From Gammaproteobacteria bacterium (GTDB taxonomy: Bacteria; Pseudomonadota; Gammaproteobacteria; UBA6429; Thiohalophilaceae): a stretch of 5,545 nucleotides of DNA. This document shows positions 4,585-5,545 of the stretch, one piece after another. The stretch's first letter is position 1. Each line of letters begins with the position of its first letter. A program made the position numbers and the translations under genes. Under the pieces are notes generated by a model. The model saw only the letters and a program-made list of their open reading frames with translations. It made no database searches and was not told the DNA's origin. The DNA lies in contig JAHEIJ010000172.1 in the NCBI GenBank assembly GCA_024639445.1, positions 1 to 5,545 on the forward strand. Direction: 5' to 3'.

Positions 4585-5073
4585 ATGAACAGACGCCACT
4601 TCATCATCCAGCTAGCGGGTATTACCTCGGCTACCCTGCTTGCGCCCCGTATCCTGCTCAGTGAAGAGCAACGCCAGTCGGCCTTCGAGAAAATCATCAA
4701 GAGTGAGGCCGAGTGGAAGCGAATCCTGACGCCGGCACAATTCGAGATCCTGCGCGAGGACGGCACCGAACGGGCCTACACCAGTCCGCTCAATGACGAA
4801 AAGCGCAAGGGCACCTATGTCTGTGCCGGCTGTGCCCTGCCCCTGTTCACCTCCGACATGAAATATGACAGCGGCACCGGCTGGCCCAGTTTCACCACCA
4901 GCCTGCCTGGCGCCGTCGAAACCAGCCTCGACTTCAAACTGATCTACCCGCGCACCGAATACCATTGCGCACGCTGCGAAGGCCATCAGGGCCACGTGTT
5001 TGATGACGGTCCGCCACCCACCGGCAAGCGCTGGTGCAACAACGGCCTCGCTCTCAAATTCATTCCGGACTGA
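4585..5073 (+). CDS. msrB: Exported peptide-methionine (R)-S-oxide reductase
   Basis: A 162-residue protein that reduces methionine-R-sulfoxide in proteins. Residues 1-25 form a Tat-like signal (NRRHFIIQLAGITSATLLA), so it should act in the periplasm, unlike cytoplasmic E. coli MsrB. The MsrB domain spans about 38-161. Zinc ligands are Cys80/Cys83 (CAGC) and Cys128/Cys131 (CARC). GTGWPSF (97-103) and EGHQGHVFDDGPPPTGKRWCNNG (about 132-154) are family signatures, and Cys151 in RWCNNG is the catalytic cysteine. No other cysteine exists. The position that is Cys in the E. coli DSGCGWPSF motif is Thr97 here, so it has no resolving cysteine. AGGAG at 4571-4575, nine bases before the ATG, supports the start. 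Its codons are more GC-rich than those of the dsb genes. It is convergent with the DUF1499 gene. Confidence 0.95.
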   Translation: MNRRHFIIQLAGITSATLLAPRILLSEEQRQSAFEKIIKSEAEWKRILTPAQFEILREDGTERAYTSPLNDEKRKGTYVCAGCALPLFTSDMKYDSGTGWPSFTTSLPGAVETSLDFKLIYPRTEYHCARCEGHQGHVFDDGPPPTGKRWCNNGLALKFIPD

Positions 5074-5141
5074 TAACACGAAACAACATGCCGTGAAAAC
5101 TCAGGACGCAACACATTCCCGGGGGCTTTCACCCCTTGAAT

Positions 5142-5545
5142 TTAATCCTGCTTATTTGCAAACACGGCCCGGATTTTCTCCACCCGCTTGCGGTTGGCTC
5201 CCAGATCAGAATGCCCCATTCGAGATGCCGAGCGGACATGTATCATTGAGTTATTTTTATCCTGACGGAATTCCACATCATCGATAAACCGTAACAATTG
5301 GGTTTCATAAACGGCACGTAGATAGCCAGGCTCTTCAGCAATCACAAGCCCACCGGTTTCGGCGATCACCCGTTCAAGCCGGGCCCATGCCGCCTCCGTC
5401 GAACCGGAATACCCCAGCGGTTCGATATAGGCATCTTTTCCCGAGTATTCACTACAGACACAATTTGGTGTTGCCGGGCAAGGCCGCAACTGACCATCGA
5501 CCAGGCCCAATTCGGGCTGCTTTCGTGAGGCAATGGAAAGACCAA
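5142..5545 (-). CDS. DUF1499-family protein, N-terminus beyond right edge, probable lipoprotein
   Basis: The minus-strand frame is open from its TAA (5142-5144) to the window edge, giving about 133 residues. DUF1499 signatures are clear: LRPCPATPNCVCSE near the N-terminal side and IHVRSASRMGHSDLGANRKRVEKIR near the C-terminus. The TTG at 5510 could serve as a start, but the frame continues upstream as SRKQPELGLVDGQLRPCP. DUF1499 proteins often have a signal peptide or lipobox followed by such an LGV-x-DG-x-L-x-PCP segment, so that TTG is probably an internal Leu codon and the true start lies outside. The cysteines in PCP and NCVC may form disulfides if the protein is exported. The molecular function of the family is not established. 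It ends 68 bp from msrB, facing it. Confidence 0.88.
   Translation of the reverse strand, partial: GLSIASRKQPELGLVDGQLRPCPATPNCVCSEYSGKDAYIEPLGYSGSTEAAWARLERVIAETGGLVIAEEPGYLRAVYETQLLRFIDDVEFRQDKNNSMIHVRSASRMGHSDLGANRKRVEKIRAVFANKQD

Noticed and set aside
4612..5079. 155-residue minus-strand open frame opposite msrB
   Set aside because: It is the antisense shadow of a clear msrB gene in GC-rich codons, with no family features.
5122..5135. GGGG/CCCC hairpin between msrB and the DUF1499 gene as a bidirectional terminator
   Set aside because: The stem is only 4 bp and there is no T-run on either strand. The nearby ACCCCTTGA also resembles the dispersed repeat core, but nine bases are too few to call a copy.
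5508..5510. TTG at 5510 as the start of the DUF1499 gene
   Set aside because: The frame stays open to the window edge, and the upstream residues fit the segment that follows a signal peptide in this family.

Overview
The window looks like chromosomal DNA of a gammaproteobacterium. This is inferred from the gene families (Tat-exported intradiol dioxygenase, DsbB/DsbA-type pair, rhomboid, exported MsrB, DUF1499 lipoprotein-like gene) and from short palindromic intergenic repeats. No rRNA, tRNA, CRISPR array or transposase gene is visible, and the species cannot be named from the sequence alone.

Layout, left to right: (1) the N-terminal part of a secreted protein on the minus strand (1-276), cut by the left edge; (2) an AT-rich gap of about 730 bp with small palindromes and one copy of a 34-bp repeat; (3) a small exported SH3-like protein (1006-1308, minus); (4) a divergent rhomboid protease (1410-2048, plus) with a TATAAT box so close to its ATG that a leaderless mRNA is likely; (5) a structured element (2108-2233) between convergent genes; (6) a Tat-exported intradiol ring-cleavage dioxygenase (2255-2914, minus); (7) a divergent two-gene disulfide-bond operon, DsbB/BdbC-like plus DsbA/BdbD-like, overlapping by ATGA (3012-4087); (8) a repeat-rich gap of about 500 bp (4088-4584); (9) an exported MsrB (4585-5073); (10) a convergent DUF1499 gene that runs off the right edge (5142-5545).

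Almost every protein here is exported or membrane-bound. The disulfide-forming pair and the exported methionine sulfoxide reductase suggest an envelope redox and protein-quality theme, though only the dsb pair is clearly co-transcribed.

The most interesting signal is 2108-2233 on the plus strand. It can fold into four consecutive hairpins, each with GGA in its apical loop, closed by an 8-bp outer stem. The first two hairpins contain perfect matches to the CsrA/RsmA/RsmE recognition sequence ACANGGANGU, each as an ANGGAN hexaloop. This is the architecture of CsrA-sequestering RNAs (RsmY/RsmZ/CsrB type). A plausible promoter would start transcription a few bases before it. Its outer stem is shared, with two compensatory base-pair changes, by a simple hairpin at 4363-4403, so the element may also belong to a REP-like dispersed family. 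The window holds at least three repeat families in its intergenic spaces.
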